Source: Rhodospirillales bacterium (GTDB taxonomy: Bacteria > Pseudomonadota > Alphaproteobacteria > SP197). Taken from it: a DNA stretch of 64,000 nt. The stretch is taken from positions 1 through 64,000 of the forward strand of contig JACONG010000014.1 of NCBI GenBank assembly GCA_014323865.1, written 5' to 3'. Position 1 is the first letter of the stretch. The number at the start of each line of letters is the position of its first letter. Shown in pieces: positions 10,454-18,743 of the stretch. Both the position numbers and the translations under genes were made by a program. The notes under the pieces were generated by a model. That model saw nothing but the letters and a program-made list of their open reading frames with translations. It made no database searches and was not told the origin of the DNA.

Positions 10454-11707
10454 CTATTTCGCGTCGCCCTTGCGGCGGGTCACCCTGAGACTGCGGCGGT
10501 CGAGTTCGCGCGCGATGGTGTCGAGGTCGACCCCGGCGCGTGCGGCGGCGGTGAGGGCGAAATAGATGACGTCGGCGGCTTCGTGGGCCACGTCGTCGGG
10601 CTCGCTTGCCCTGGCCAGCTCGCGCGCCTCTTCCAGGAGCTTGGCGTCGAGCAGGCCGGGCTCCTCGAACAGACGGCGCGTGTACGCGCCTTCGGGCGCG
10701 GTCTCGCGGCGCTCGGCGATCGTGCGGGCGAGCGCGGGAAGGCCGCGATCCTCGCCCCAGCATGTCCAGGTGTGGAGGTGGCAGAAGCCCTTGCCCGTCT
10801 GGCGCACCACGAAGCGCAGGGCATCGCGGTCGCAGTCGAGGTCGATCCTGAGCAGCTCCTGGGTGGCACCGGAGGTCTCGCCCTTCACCCAGAGACCGCG
10901 CCTGCGTGAGTGATAGGCGCCAACCCGACGCTCGACTGCAGTGCGCAGGCTTTCGGCATCGGAATAGGCCATGCCCAGGGCGCGGTCGTGTTCGTCGCAG
11001 ACCACCGTGGGCCAGAGACCGTCGGACCGGTCGCTGACGAGCGGCGCGGCGATGGCATCGCCCAGATGCAGCGCGCCGGAGTAGAGCGCCATGCCGACCT
11101 GGGCGTCTGCCCCGGCCTTGTCGGCGGTCGCAATGTCCCCGGCGGTCGTGAAGCCGCCCGCAACCGTCAGGGTGCAGGGGCCTGCCGCGTTTTTCAGGCG
11201 GCGTGTGGCGTCGGGATCGGTGCCCTGCATGCGGCCTTCGCGTTCGACGAAGGTCACGAGGAAGCCGCCGACGTATTCGTGCAGCTCCGCCATGCGGTCG
11301 TCGACCGAGGCGCCGGTCCTGGCGGTCCAGCCGTGGGTGACGACCTCGCCCTCGACCGCATCGAGCGCGGCGATCACCCGCTCTCGCGGCAACGCGCGCA
11401 GGATCCCGGGTTTCGCGGCGGTGCCGAGTATGACCTTGCGTGCACCGGCATCGAGCCAACGGATGGCGGTCCCGACATCGCGGATGCCGCCGCCGACGCG
11501 GCAGGGCGCGATCCCGATGAGGTCCTCGATCAATGCCCGGTTGTCGCCCTGGCCGAGTGCGGCGTCGAGGTCGATCACGGCGATCTCGCCGGCAAGGCGG
11601 AACTGTTCGGCGATCGGCCGGGGGTCGCCCGCCTCGATCGCCACCTCCTTGCCGCCGACAAGCTGAACCGCCTGGCCGCCCATGAGGTCGATCGAGGGAA
11701 CGATCAC
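10454..11707 (-). CDS. hisA/hisI/hisE: Three-domain HisA-HisI-HisE fusion protein
   Basis: A single uninterrupted 417-residue frame holds three consecutive histidine enzymes. Residues 1-225 are HisA (ProFAR isomerase, TIM barrel; catalytic D7 and probably D116). About 228-320 is HisI (PR-AMP cyclohydrolase; K275-G-E-T-S-G, D291-C-D-R-D295, C309 and C316 as metal ligands). About 322-405 is HisE (PR-ATP pyrophosphohydrolase; L-L-E-E-A-R-E and H-E-A-A-D-V helices). Together they perform steps 2, 3 and 4 of histidine synthesis. HisI-HisE fusions are common, but HisA in front of them is unusual to my knowledge. Start is GTG at 11707, overlapping the upstream stop as GTGA. It is the last gene of the operon and ends in TAG. 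Confidence 0.93.
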   Translation of the reverse strand: MIVPSIDLMGGQAVQLVGGKEVAIEAGDPRPIAEQFRLAGEIAVIDLDAALGQGDNRALIEDLIGIAPCRVGGGIRDVGTAIRWLDAGARKVILGTAAKPGILRALPRERVIAALDAVEGEVVTHGWTARTGASVDDRMAELHEYVGGFLVTFVEREGRMQGTDPDATRRLKNAAGPCTLTVAGGFTTAGDIATADKAGADAQVGMALYSGALHLGDAIAAPLVSDRSDGLWPTVVCDEHDRALGMAYSDAESLRTAVERRVGAYHSRRRGLWVKGETSGATQELLRIDLDCDRDALRFVVRQTGKGFCHLHTWTCWGEDRGLPALARTIAERRETAPEGAYTRRLFEEPGLLDAKLLEEARELARASEPDDVAHEAADVIYFALTAAARAGVDLDTIARELDRRSLRVTRRKGDAK

Positions 11708-12228
11708 TCCGCCGGCTCCGCCCGGATCCCGGGGAAGGCAAGCGCCGGGCCCGGCGCGAAGACCTCGGCCAGCGTGCAGCCCATGGCGTGGATGCCGAGC
11801 ACGCGGGCGCGCTGGCCGGGCATGGTCCGGGTCAGGGTTCCGGTCGCCAGCGGATGCCAGGCCGAGGTGCCCATACCCGCGATGGCCAGTATCAGCGTCA
11901 GGGTCCGGAAGTCGGGTGCCAGGCTCGCGAGCCCGTAGCCGACCACGACCCGGACGAATGTCGCCACGAACACCGGTCCGCGCCGGCGCGTGTGATCGCT
12001 GACCATGCCCGCGGGGATGAGGCTGAGCGTCGCGCCGATTGCGGTCACACCGATCATCATGCCGACATCGGAGGGCGAAAGGTCCATGGCGACGGCGCTT
12101 GCCGGGATCAGGATCCAGAGCGCACCATGGGGCCAGTCGACGGCCATGTGGCCGCCGCAGAAGGTCAGAATCGGCAGCCGCTTCGGGCCGTTGTTCAGGC
12201 GCTTTGCGCCATTGTCGTCGATGGCCAC
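11704..12228 (-). CDS. Truncated MFS transporter (N-terminal part) inside the his operon
   Basis: A 174-residue protein matching the first four to five helices of a major facilitator transporter. It has an MFS loop 2-3-like motif (S-D-H-T-R-R-R-G-P-V-F) and a helix-4-like segment A-G-M-G-T-S-A-W-H-P-L-A. A full MFS protein has about 400 residues and 12 helices; this stops after roughly 150 matching residues. Start is GTG at 12228, 8 bases after hisF. Its TGA overlaps the hisA GTG, so it is translationally coupled to the fusion gene. Either it is a remnant whose remaining role is coupling, or a short membrane protein. Known function cannot be claimed. Confidence 0.75.
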   Translation of the reverse strand: MAIDDNGAKRLNNGPKRLPILTFCGGHMAVDWPHGALWILIPASAVAMDLSPSDVGMMIGVTAIGATLSLIPAGMVSDHTRRRGPVFVATFVRVVVGYGLASLAPDFRTLTLILAIAGMGTSAWHPLATGTLTRTMPGQRARVLGIHAMGCTLAEVFAPGPALAFPGIRAEPAE

Positions 12229-12236
12229 CGGAGACC

Positions 12237-13010
12237 TCAGGGCGTGGCAGTGTCGAGGCGGGTCGGGATGCCGGCCTCGATCATCGCCCGCTTGATGTCG
12301 CCCACCCTGCAGTCGCCGTCGTGAAAGATCGAGGCCGCCAGCACCGCATCGGCACCGGCTTCCAGGGCCTCGACCAGATGCTCCGGTGCTGCTGCGCCGC
12401 CCGAGGCGATCGTCGGGACATGGACGGCCTGCGAGACGGCTGCGAGCAGGGCGGTGTCGTAGCCCGAGCGGGTGCCGTCGCGGTCCCAGCTCGTCAGCAG
12501 GATTTCCCCGGCACCGCGCTCGACCGCCTCGCGCGCCCAGCCCAATGCGTCGATGCCGGTGCGCTTCCTGCCCGACATCGTCACGACCTCCCAGCCGTCG
12601 CCGTTCTCACGGCGGGCTGCGTCGATTGCGACGATGGCGCACTGGCTGCCGAAGCGCTCGGCGATGTCGGTCAGCAAACCGGGCCGGGTCACGGCGGCCG
12701 TGTTGGCAGCGACCTTGTCGGCGCCCGCTTCCAGCAGGGTGGCGGCATCCTCAAGTTTGCGAACACCGCCGCCCACCGTGAGCGGTATGCCGAGGGCCTC
12801 ACGCACGGCCGCGACCGTGTGGTGTGCGTTGCTGCGGCCTTCGGGCGTGGCCGAGACATCGAGCATGACCAGTTCGTCCGCACCCTGCGCCTCGTAGGAT
12901 GTCGAGAGCTCCACGGGATCGCCGGCATCGCGCAGCCCTTGGAAGCGCACGCCTTTCACGACGCGGCCGGAGTCGACATCCAGGCAGGGAATGACGCGGG
13001 CGGTCAGCAT
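12237..13010 (-). CDS. hisF: Imidazole glycerol phosphate synthase subunit HisF
   Basis: Cyclase half of the IGP synthase, a TIM barrel of 257 residues, normal length. Catalytic D11 (V-I-P-C-L-D) and the second aspartate in A-I-V-A-I-D are present, with the phosphate-binding G-G-G-V-R and A-S-G-G-A loops. It takes ammonia from HisH and converts PRFAR to IGP and AICAR. The ATG at 13010 overlaps the hisH end by 7 bases, consistent with co-translation of the two subunits. Confidence 0.97.
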   Translation of the reverse strand: MLTARVIPCLDVDSGRVVKGVRFQGLRDAGDPVELSTSYEAQGADELVMLDVSATPEGRSNAHHTVAAVREALGIPLTVGGGVRKLEDAATLLEAGADKVAANTAAVTRPGLLTDIAERFGSQCAIVAIDAARRENGDGWEVVTMSGRKRTGIDALGWAREAVERGAGEILLTSWDRDGTRSGYDTALLAAVSQAVHVPTIASGGAAAPEHLVEALEAGADAVLAASIFHDGDCRVGDIKRAMIEAGIPTRLDTATP

Positions 13011-13609
13011 GGCAGGGCGATCCAGCGTGTCAGAAGCGCCCGGCCATAGGCACCCGAGAGCTCGGGATGGAACTGGCATGCCACCACCGCACCGCGCTCC
13101 ATGGCCGCGACAAAGGCACCGCCGTGATCGGCCATCGCGACGGACCAGCCCTCCGGCGGCGCGATCAGACGGTAGGAGTTGGCAAAATAGGCGTAACCGT
13201 CCTCAAGCGTGCGGCAACCGCCATCGACGCCGATCGGGTTCCAGCCGAATTGCGGCACCCGCACAGTCTCGGGGAAGCGCGTGAAGGCCGCATCGACAAC
13301 GCCGAGGCCTTCGGTGCCGGGCGACTCCTCGCTCGTCGTACCGAGCAGCTGGAGGCCGACGCAGATCGACAGCGTCGGCCTGCCGGAAGCCATGCGTTCG
13401 CGCAGCGGGTCGGCCATGTCGCTGTCGTTGAGACTGGCCATGGCCGCACCGAACGCGCCGACGCCCGGCAGCATGACATGACCGGCGTCGCGCACATCGT
13501 CGGGATGGTCCGCCATACGCGGCGTGCCGCCCGCCCGGCGCAGACCGGCGAAGACACTCGCCAGGTTTGCGGTTCCGGTGCGGCAGACAACGATCTCGCG
13601 GCCGCTCAC
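13004..13609 (-). CDS. hisH: Imidazole glycerol phosphate synthase glutaminase HisH
   Basis: Class I glutamine amidotransferase of 201 residues that feeds ammonia to HisF. Nucleophile Cys83 lies in S-I-C-V-G-L-Q (family usually G-I-C-L-G-M-Q), and the His-Glu pair is in F-H-P-E-L-S-G. The oxyanion P-G-V-G-A-F segment is intact. The start GTG at 13609 overlaps the hisB TGA as GTGA. Confidence 0.96.
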   Translation of the reverse strand: MSGREIVVCRTGTANLASVFAGLRRAGGTPRMADHPDDVRDAGHVMLPGVGAFGAAMASLNDSDMADPLRERMASGRPTLSICVGLQLLGTTSEESPGTEGLGVVDAAFTRFPETVRVPQFGWNPIGVDGGCRTLEDGYAYFANSYRLIAPPEGWSVAMADHGGAFVAAMERGAVVACQFHPELSGAYGRALLTRWIALPC

Positions 13610-14193
13610 AGCACCCCCTTGGTGCTGGGGACCTCGCCATGGCCTGCGTCGGCGATTGCCATGCGCAGGGCAAGCGCCAGCGCCTTGAAGGCGGCCTCGG
13701 CCCGGTGATGGTCGTTCTGGCCGCGGATCAGCTCGACATGGAGCGTCATCTTCGCGGCCATGGCGAAGGACTGCAGGACATGCCCGATCATTTCGGTCGC
13801 GATATCGCCGACCTTCTCGCGGCGCAGGCCGAGGTCGACATAGGCATAGGCGCGCCCGGACAGATCGATCGCGGCGCGCGCCAGCGCCTCGTCGAGCGGA
13901 GCATGGCTCTCGCCGAAGCGGCGGATGCCGCGCTTGTCGCCGAGCGCCCGGTCGAAGGCCTCGCCCAGGGCCAGGGCGCAGTCCTCGGCCGTGTGATGGT
14001 CGTCGACGTCGAGATCGCCCTTGCAGGAAAGCGTCACATCCATGCGGCTGTGGCGGGTCAGGGCGTCGAACAGATGATCGAGGAAGCGCAGACCGGTGCC
14101 GATCTCGGCCTGGCCCGAACCGTCGAGGTTTACGGTGACCGCGATATCGGTCTCACGCGTCTTGCGGGTCACGCTGGCGTTGCGTTCGCTCAT
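13606..14193 (-). CDS. hisB: Imidazoleglycerol-phosphate dehydratase
   Basis: Monofunctional HisB, 195 residues, step 6 of histidine synthesis. The two metal-binding motifs are present: D-D-H-H-T-A-E-D and D-H-H-R-A-E-A-A-F-K. There is no phosphatase domain, as expected outside gammaproteobacteria. Start ATG at 14193 follows the hisG stop by 7 bases; a longer upstream frame is only read-through. Confidence 0.97.
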   Translation of the reverse strand: MSERNASVTRKTRETDIAVTVNLDGSGQAEIGTGLRFLDHLFDALTRHSRMDVTLSCKGDLDVDDHHTAEDCALALGEAFDRALGDKRGIRRFGESHAPLDEALARAAIDLSGRAYAYVDLGLRREKVGDIATEMIGHVLQSFAMAAKMTLHVELIRGQNDHHRAEAAFKALALALRMAIADAGHGEVPSTKGVL

Positions 14194-14200
14194 CCCGGCC

Positions 14201-15076
14201 TCACGACACGATGTTGCCGATGGGACTGACGACAATGTCGCTGCCGCCGCGTGCCTTGATCTGCGGGATGACCTGCGCCAGCAGGTCGCGCGGGACTGCC
14301 GACTTGATGGCAAAACCGCCGGTGCCGTGAAGCGGCGAGATTGTGGGCTCGCGCATGCTGGGCAACACGCCGATCACGGCTTCAAGCGCTTCTGCCGTGA
14401 CGTTGACCTCGACCATGACCCGCTTGCGGGCATCGAGCACCGAGCGGATCATCATGACGAAGCTGTCGATCGCGCCGCGCTTGTCGGCATCGTCAAGCGA
14501 GGCCGGATGGGCGTAGAGCCGGGTCGACGAGCGCATGACCTCGCCGACGATTTCGAGCCCGTTGGCCCGCAACGTCGCGCCGGTTGCCGAGTTGTCGACG
14601 ATGCAGTCGGCATCCTCCGGCGGAAACACCTCGGTCGCGCCGAAGGAGCGCACGAACGTGGTCCGGAGCCCGGCGCGCTCGATCCAGTCGCGGGTCAGTC
14701 GTTCGTATTCGCTCGCAACGACGATGTGGCGGTCCGGCAGCTTGCCGTCCTCAAGCAGCTTGAGCGGGGCAGCCGCTACCAGCCGCACGGGATCGAGCTC
14801 CGTGTCGATCAGCTCGACCGGATTGGCCTTCTTTTCCTCGACCCAGTCTTTCCCGACGAAGCCGAGGTCGCGGCTCCCGACATCGAGCATCTCGACGATG
14901 TTCTGGGCTTTCAGAAGCTTGGCGTCGAACCCGGGAAGCGACAGCTTCGGGCGGTAGTCACGCGCGCTGGAGCCGCCCGAGCGAATATGGATACCGGCGT
15001 CCTCCAGGAGGGCGAAGACATTGTCCTGCATGCGGCCCTTGGGCAGGCCTAGGCGTATGGTTGGCTCGGCACGCAT
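14201..15076 (-). CDS. hisG: ATP phosphoribosyltransferase, long form
   Basis: First and feedback-controlled step of histidine synthesis (ATP + PRPP). The 291-residue length and a C-terminal ACT-like domain (about 215-291) mark the long, homohexameric form that does not need HisZ. The start region R-L-G-L-P-K-G-R and the PRPP loop around A-D-C-I-V-D-N-S-A-T-G-A-T-L are clear. I chose the ATG at 15076 on homology; the ribosome site is weak. It heads the operon hisG-hisB-hisH-hisF-mfs'-hisAIE. No histidine leader peptide is evident upstream. Confidence 0.96.
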   Translation of the reverse strand: MRAEPTIRLGLPKGRMQDNVFALLEDAGIHIRSGGSSARDYRPKLSLPGFDAKLLKAQNIVEMLDVGSRDLGFVGKDWVEEKKANPVELIDTELDPVRLVAAAPLKLLEDGKLPDRHIVVASEYERLTRDWIERAGLRTTFVRSFGATEVFPPEDADCIVDNSATGATLRANGLEIVGEVMRSSTRLYAHPASLDDADKRGAIDSFVMMIRSVLDARKRVMVEVNVTAEALEAVIGVLPSMREPTISPLHGTGGFAIKSAVPRDLLAQVIPQIKARGGSDIVVSPIGNIVS

Positions 15077-15387
15077 GATGGTCGTGGTCCATGGCGGGAC
15101 GGCGGCTCCCGGAAATCGCCCCGGACCCTCTTCCATCGGGCCGGGCAAGTCAACCGTCTAGGCAGCCGTCGCGGCAGCCGACCCATCGCCCGAACTGCCG
15201 GACACGGCGTGTCGCCGACCTCGATGGCGGCCTGAATGGCGGCCTGGTGCCCGCGGTCGAGGCGCTCGCGAGGTTTGCGGACGACCGCCCGGCCCCATTC
15301 CCCATCAGACGATTCCCGATTAAATTGATCCCCCATTAAACCTGCGCCCTGAGGTGCAGGTTCAAAACGCCAACCGGGGAGACTGCC
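15077..15387. other. Divergent intergenic region between hisG and the decarboxylase-like gene
   Basis: The first half is GC-rich with no gene. The second half is AT-richer (15308-15342) and ends in a hairpin with AACCTGC / GCAGGTT arms at about 15340-15364 just before the ribosome site. Promoters for both directions should lie here; I could not assign boxes confidently. Confidence 0.4.
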
Positions 15388-15792
15388 ATGAGCAGCGGGA
15401 TGTACGAGAAGGGCCTCAGGAATCGCGGTGAGGTTCTGGGTCAGGAGTATGTCGACAAGGCCATCGACGGTGCCGACAGCTTCAACGGCGAGTTCCAGCG
15501 CATCCTGACGACCTATTGCTGGGGCGAGATCTGGAGCGGCGAGGGCCTCGACCGCAAGCAGAGGAGCCTCAACAACCTCTGCATGACCGCCGCCTCGGGT
15601 CGCAGCCACGAGTTCGAGCTGCACTTCAGGGGTGCCATCCGCAATGGCGTGAGTCTCGCCGCATTGCGCGACACGCTGATGCAGATCGCGGTCTATTGCG
15701 GCATGCCTGCGGGTGTCGAGAGCTTCAGGATCGCGCGCAGGGTGTTCGAGGAACTCGGCATCGATCCCGACGCCGACGAGAGCCTGCGCTGA
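15388..15792 (+). CDS. Carboxymuconolactone decarboxylase-like protein
   Basis: A 134-residue AhpD/PcaC-fold protein. The region Y-C-W-G-E-I-W near residue 45 and the C-G-M-P-A-G-V-E-S-F helix near residue 110 are typical of gamma-carboxymuconolactone decarboxylases, which open protocatechuate-derived lactones. No other protocatechuate genes are nearby, so another substrate is possible. ATG at 15388 has GGGGAG 8 bases upstream. It is followed after 8 bases by the HisD-like gene and then a dipeptidase-like gene, suggesting one catabolic operon. Confidence 0.85.
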   Translation: MSSGMYEKGLRNRGEVLGQEYVDKAIDGADSFNGEFQRILTTYCWGEIWSGEGLDRKQRSLNNLCMTAASGRSHEFELHFRGAIRNGVSLAALRDTLMQIAVYCGMPAGVESFRIARRVFEELGIDPDADESLR

Positions 15793-15800
15793 TCCCGACC

Positions 15801-17108
15801 GTGCGGCCCCGCATCCTCCATCTCGCCGACCTCGGTGACGACGAACGCGCGGCGCTTTCGGCGCGCGGCGCAATCGACAGCAGCGCTTTCGTCGCGCGCG
15901 CCCGTCCGATCGTCGAGGCCGTGCGCACCGGGGGCGACACGGCCCTCGTGCGGTTCGCCGCGCAGTTCGACAGGGTCGACATGAGCGCGGCGCAGATCCG
16001 CGTATCCGAAGCCGCCATGGATGCGGCTTACGAGACCGTGCCGCCCGCCGCCATCGCTGCGATTCGAGAGGCTGCCGGGAATGTGCGCAGGGTGCACGAA
16101 CGGCAGAAGCCGCCGCCTCTCGACATGATCGAGATACGACCGGGGGTGATGGCCGGCGACCGCTGTGTTCCGATCGAGGCGGTCGCCTGCTACGTGCCGC
16201 GCGGCAAGGGGGCGTTTCCCTCTGTCGCGCTCATGACCGCGGTGCCGGCGGTCGTGGCGGGTGTGCCGCGCGTTGTCGTGGTGACGCCGCCCGGACCCGG
16301 TGGCACCTGCGATGCCGGAACCCTGGTCGCCGCGCGTGAGGCCGGAGTCACGGACGTCTTTCTCGCCGGCGGTGCCCAGGGCGTGGCCGCGGTTGCCTAC
16401 GGCACCGAGACCATCCCGCGTTGTCGCAAGATCGTCGGCCCCGGTTCGCCCTGGGTCGGTGCGGCGATGGAACTCTGTGCCGACGCCATCGCGCCGGGGC
16501 CTCCGGCGGGGCCCAGCGAGAGCATGGTGCTGGCCGACGAGACGGCCGACATCGATCGCCTGGCACTCGATCTTCTGATCGAGGCGGAGCACGGCGACGA
16601 TTCCACCAGCTTCCTCGTGGTCTGGGATGCGGACATCGCGCAGGCTGTCGCCGACCGGACCGTCGACTGTCTCGGTCGTCTGTCCGAAGAGCGGCGGGCC
16701 TGTGCGTCGGCGGCGCTGGGTGTGAACGGCGGTCTCGTCGTCGCCCGCGACCGGAACGATGCGCTGGCCTTCGTCAACGAATTCGCCGCCGAGCATCTCC
16801 AGATCGCCAGCACCCGGGCCCGCGACTATCTCGACGCCATCGTCAACGCGGGCGAGGTCCTGCTGGGCCAGGACGCGCCGTTTTCGATGGCGAACTTCAT
16901 GATCGGCGTGAACGCCGTGCTGCCCACCGGGGGCAAGGCCGCGACCCATTCCGCGCTCGGCGTCATGGATTACATCAAGCGCCAGTCGATTGCCGAGCTC
17001 ACGGCCGAGGGCTATCGGGCGCTCGCCGATCAGACCGAAGCCTTCGCGCTCTACGAGGGTTTCGACGCACACGCGCTGGCGATTGCAGCGCGGAGGGATC
17101 TGCCATGA
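15801..17108 (+). CDS. Histidinol dehydrogenase family protein (HisD or paralogue)
   Basis: NAD-dependent zinc dehydrogenase of the HisD fold, 435 residues from the GTG at 15801. The general acid/base pair E-H (A-A-E-H-L-Q), the Asp of G-V-M-D-Y and the His of F-D-A-H match HisD metal and catalytic residues. The zinc-ligand Gln of the usual S-Q-A-E-H is Glu here (I-E-A-E-H-G). The family's I-V-G-P-G-N-A-Y is I-V-G-P-G-S-P-W. It lies beside but divergent to the his operon and is co-transcribed with decarboxylase-like and dipeptidase-like genes. It may be the true HisD or a relative for another alcohol, as the sulfopropanediol dehydrogenases are. Its TGA overlapped the original dipeptidase ATG at 17105. 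Confidence 0.85.
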   Translation: MRPRILHLADLGDDERAALSARGAIDSSAFVARARPIVEAVRTGGDTALVRFAAQFDRVDMSAAQIRVSEAAMDAAYETVPPAAIAAIREAAGNVRRVHERQKPPPLDMIEIRPGVMAGDRCVPIEAVACYVPRGKGAFPSVALMTAVPAVVAGVPRVVVVTPPGPGGTCDAGTLVAAREAGVTDVFLAGGAQGVAAVAYGTETIPRCRKIVGPGSPWVGAAMELCADAIAPGPPAGPSESMVLADETADIDRLALDLLIEAEHGDDSTSFLVVWDADIAQAVADRTVDCLGRLSEERRACASAALGVNGGLVVARDRNDALAFVNEFAAEHLQIASTRARDYLDAIVNAGEVLLGQDAPFSMANFMIGVNAVLPTGGKAATHSALGVMDYIKRQSIAELTAEGYRALADQTEAFALYEGFDAHALAIAARRDLP

Positions 17109-17200
17109 GCGACCGCAGTTTTCACGATGACCTCATCGTCATCGACGCGCTGGAGACAGCAACGTCAACCCCGGATACTTCCTGCCGAACGACGAAGTAA
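17105..17200 (+). pseudogene. 5' fragment of the M19 dipeptidase-like gene, cut by the phage insertion
   Basis: The first 16 codons are identical to the intact copy at 18985, in an exact match that continues to 17153. Then the sequence changes to inserted DNA and stops at TAA 17198-17200. Confidence 0.9.
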
Positions 17201-17201
17201 T

Positions 17202-17318
17202 CTATCTGATCTGCGTGGCCAATTTTGAGCAACAAGCCGTTCGCTTACAGGCATTTCCTGCGTCAAGCCCTTGCGTTGCGAATAGTCCCCTGCCAACGAC
17301 TTCAACGGGATACGGCAT
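17202..17318 (-). CDS. Small phage ORF downstream of the capsid gene
   Basis: 38 codons with a strong AAAGGAGG ribosome site 6 bases before the ATG and only 13 bases after the capsid stop. The product (begins M-P-Y-P-V-E-V-V-G-R-G-L) is not recognised. It contains three cysteines and a basic C-terminus. Confidence 0.5.
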   Translation of the reverse strand: MPYPVEVVGRGLFATQGLDAGNACKRTACCSKLATQIR

Positions 17319-17331
17319 AAGCTGCCTCCTT

Positions 17332-18405
17332 TTACGGCGTGCCAGTAGCGTAGATGACACCGCAACAACCCTTGGCGTGCTCGCGGATTTCAAGCCCCAT
17401 CGACTGAAACACCTTGAAGTGGTAGTTGTGCATCTCATCCAGGCGCGGGATGGCAATCGTGCTCACAGCCTGGCCGATCAGGGGGCGGATGTACTTCGAC
17501 ATGAGCGGGAAGGCAAAAAGCTCGTTGCCGCTCAGTTCGTAGGTCTTCTTGATCGAGGCGATAAACGGAAGCTCTTCGAGGAACTCCATAAGAGTGCCAG
17601 CTTTGAATCCTGCGGAGCGGCTGTAGGACTGCCCAAAACGCCGGTTGATCTCGGGAGAGATGTAAATGTTGATCGGATCCCTCACCAGATTATCGTGCAG
17701 AATCTTCTGAACATCCCGAACGAAGAACTGCTCGATGTTGTCCGAGGACGTAGAGTAACTGGTCAGGTCGATGTTGAGACCGGACGAATCCAGGTCGATC
17801 ATGTTCGTGGCCGGATGGTTCTTGATGCCGTAGCCGCGATAGTTCTTGACCTTGATCTTGTCATCGCCGTTTAGCACGTACTGCGCAACCTTTTGACGCA
17901 GGTTGGCGACCGCCTTCTCCTGCTTGTCGGCCAAGCCGTCGAAGTTCTCCGACTGTATTCCCATCCACTTACTGCAGGTAAAACGATATTTCTCTTCGAA
18001 GGGCGGCACAAGATCAACCTTATAGGAATAATCGGCCTCATCAATCCGCGGCGTGGTCTGGCCGGTCATCGTGATGTTGACGTTGCTGTTGACGGCGGTC
18101 GAGCGCCGGTAGACAGGGCCGTTCTTGCTGATGTCCACGCCACGGGCGAGAGGCATGAGATCGGCCATGTAAACCTGACCCTCGTCTTCGCGGAGAACGC
18201 GCATCGTGGCATCGTCCACCTCACGCCAGGCGTCCCGAGGCAGCAGCGCCGCGTTGTTGCTTATTTCACTTCGCAGCGCCGCCATGACGCGGTTGAAATA
18301 GAAACGACCCTCCAGCATCTCGTCGTACCGGTCACGCAGGTACTTACCACCGTTGATAGCGAACAGCTTCTTGTTCGGATAGGTGTGCAACGTTTCCTTG
18401 GGCAT
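17332..18405 (-). CDS. Phage major capsid protein-like (HK97-fold family)
   Basis: A 357-residue protein. The pattern of an extended N-terminal arm, a central domain with many Tyr/Asn/Asp turns, and a C-terminal stretch ending L-E-I-R-E-H-A-K-G-C-C-G-V-I-Y-A-T-G resembles phage major coat proteins of the type found in phiHAP-1/VP882-like phages. The AAGGAGGT site 7 bases before the ATG, the small ORF after it and the tail of another gene before it fit a phage head module. The frame is intact, unlike its neighbours. The coat assignment is by resemblance, not by a catalytic motif. Confidence 0.65.
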   Translation of the reverse strand: MPKETLHTYPNKKLFAINGGKYLRDRYDEMLEGRFYFNRVMAALRSEISNNAALLPRDAWREVDDATMRVLREDEGQVYMADLMPLARGVDISKNGPVYRRSTAVNSNVNITMTGQTTPRIDEADYSYKVDLVPPFEEKYRFTCSKWMGIQSENFDGLADKQEKAVANLRQKVAQYVLNGDDKIKVKNYRGYGIKNHPATNMIDLDSSGLNIDLTSYSTSSDNIEQFFVRDVQKILHDNLVRDPINIYISPEINRRFGQSYSRSAGFKAGTLMEFLEELPFIASIKKTYELSGNELFAFPLMSKYIRPLIGQAVSTIAIPRLDEMHNYHFKVFQSMGLEIREHAKGCCGVIYATGTP

Positions 18406-18419
18406 GTAAGACCTCCTTA

Positions 18420-18487
18420 TTAGGCCGCAGTGTCGGTGTAGGCGCGAACAGTCACAAGCTCGCTTGCATTCGCAGATAGCAGCTCAT
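18420..18487 (-). pseudogene. C-terminal tail of a phage gene upstream of the capsid gene
   Basis: The minus-strand frame reading A-S-E-L-V-T-V-R-A-Y-T-D-T-A-A ends at TAA-TAA just before the capsid ribosome site. This is where head decoration or scaffold genes sit in phage head modules. The rest of the gene is missing. Confidence 0.5.
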
Positions 18488-18743
18488 GAAGAACGAAACA
18501 AGCACTAATGGCCTTAAAGATTTTGAAGAACAAAAAGTTAACATGTCCGATGCCGACGTGATGCGATATTGGCTGAGGAAGGTGCATCGCGGGGATGCGG
18601 CAGAAACGATCAACAGGATGCCTGTCGAAAGCGTCGAGGTGGTGGTGACGCCTCCGCCCTACAACATCAGGAACCCGACTGGAAACGGGCTTGAGGACGC
18701 ATGTGGCGGCAAATGGCCGAAAGTCGCGTTGATCGAGGGCTGA
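18486..18743 (+). pseudogene. N-terminal fragment of a DNA (adenine/cytosine-N4) methyltransferase
   Basis: The 85 codons include L-R-K-V-H-R-G-D-A and the catalytic T-P-P-P-Y-N-I motif (D/N/S-PP-Y/F type; family usually T-S-P-P-Y-N) followed by G-K-W. The gene is cut at the junction with the duplicated hisD DNA, so cofactor-binding and target-recognition parts are absent. Many phages carry such orphan methyltransferases. Confidence 0.75.

Larger units (their letters stand above)
17154..18740. mobile_element. Inserted phage-derived segment flanked by a duplicated hisD/dipeptidase junction
   Basis: About 1.6 kb lies between two copies of the hisD 3' / dipeptidase 5' region (16861-17153 and 18741-19033). 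It holds a small ORF, a capsid-like gene and the tail of a third gene on the minus strand, plus the start of a DNA methyltransferase on the plus strand. Composition is less GC-rich than the neighbours and ribosome sites are strong AAGGAGG, as in phages. No integrase, transposase or tRNA target is present. The last 120 bp of the two flanks are identical, while the first 174 bp differ at 22 positions. Confidence 0.85.

Noticed and set aside
15091-15339. Coding frame in the gap between hisG and the decarboxylase-like gene
   Set aside because: Basic, low-complexity product without ribosome site or homology; treated as intergenic DNA.
18486-18743. Methyltransferase belonging to the type I system at the window start
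   Set aside because: It has an orphan phage-type T-P-P-P-Y-N motif, lies 15 kb away inside the phage fragment and is truncated.
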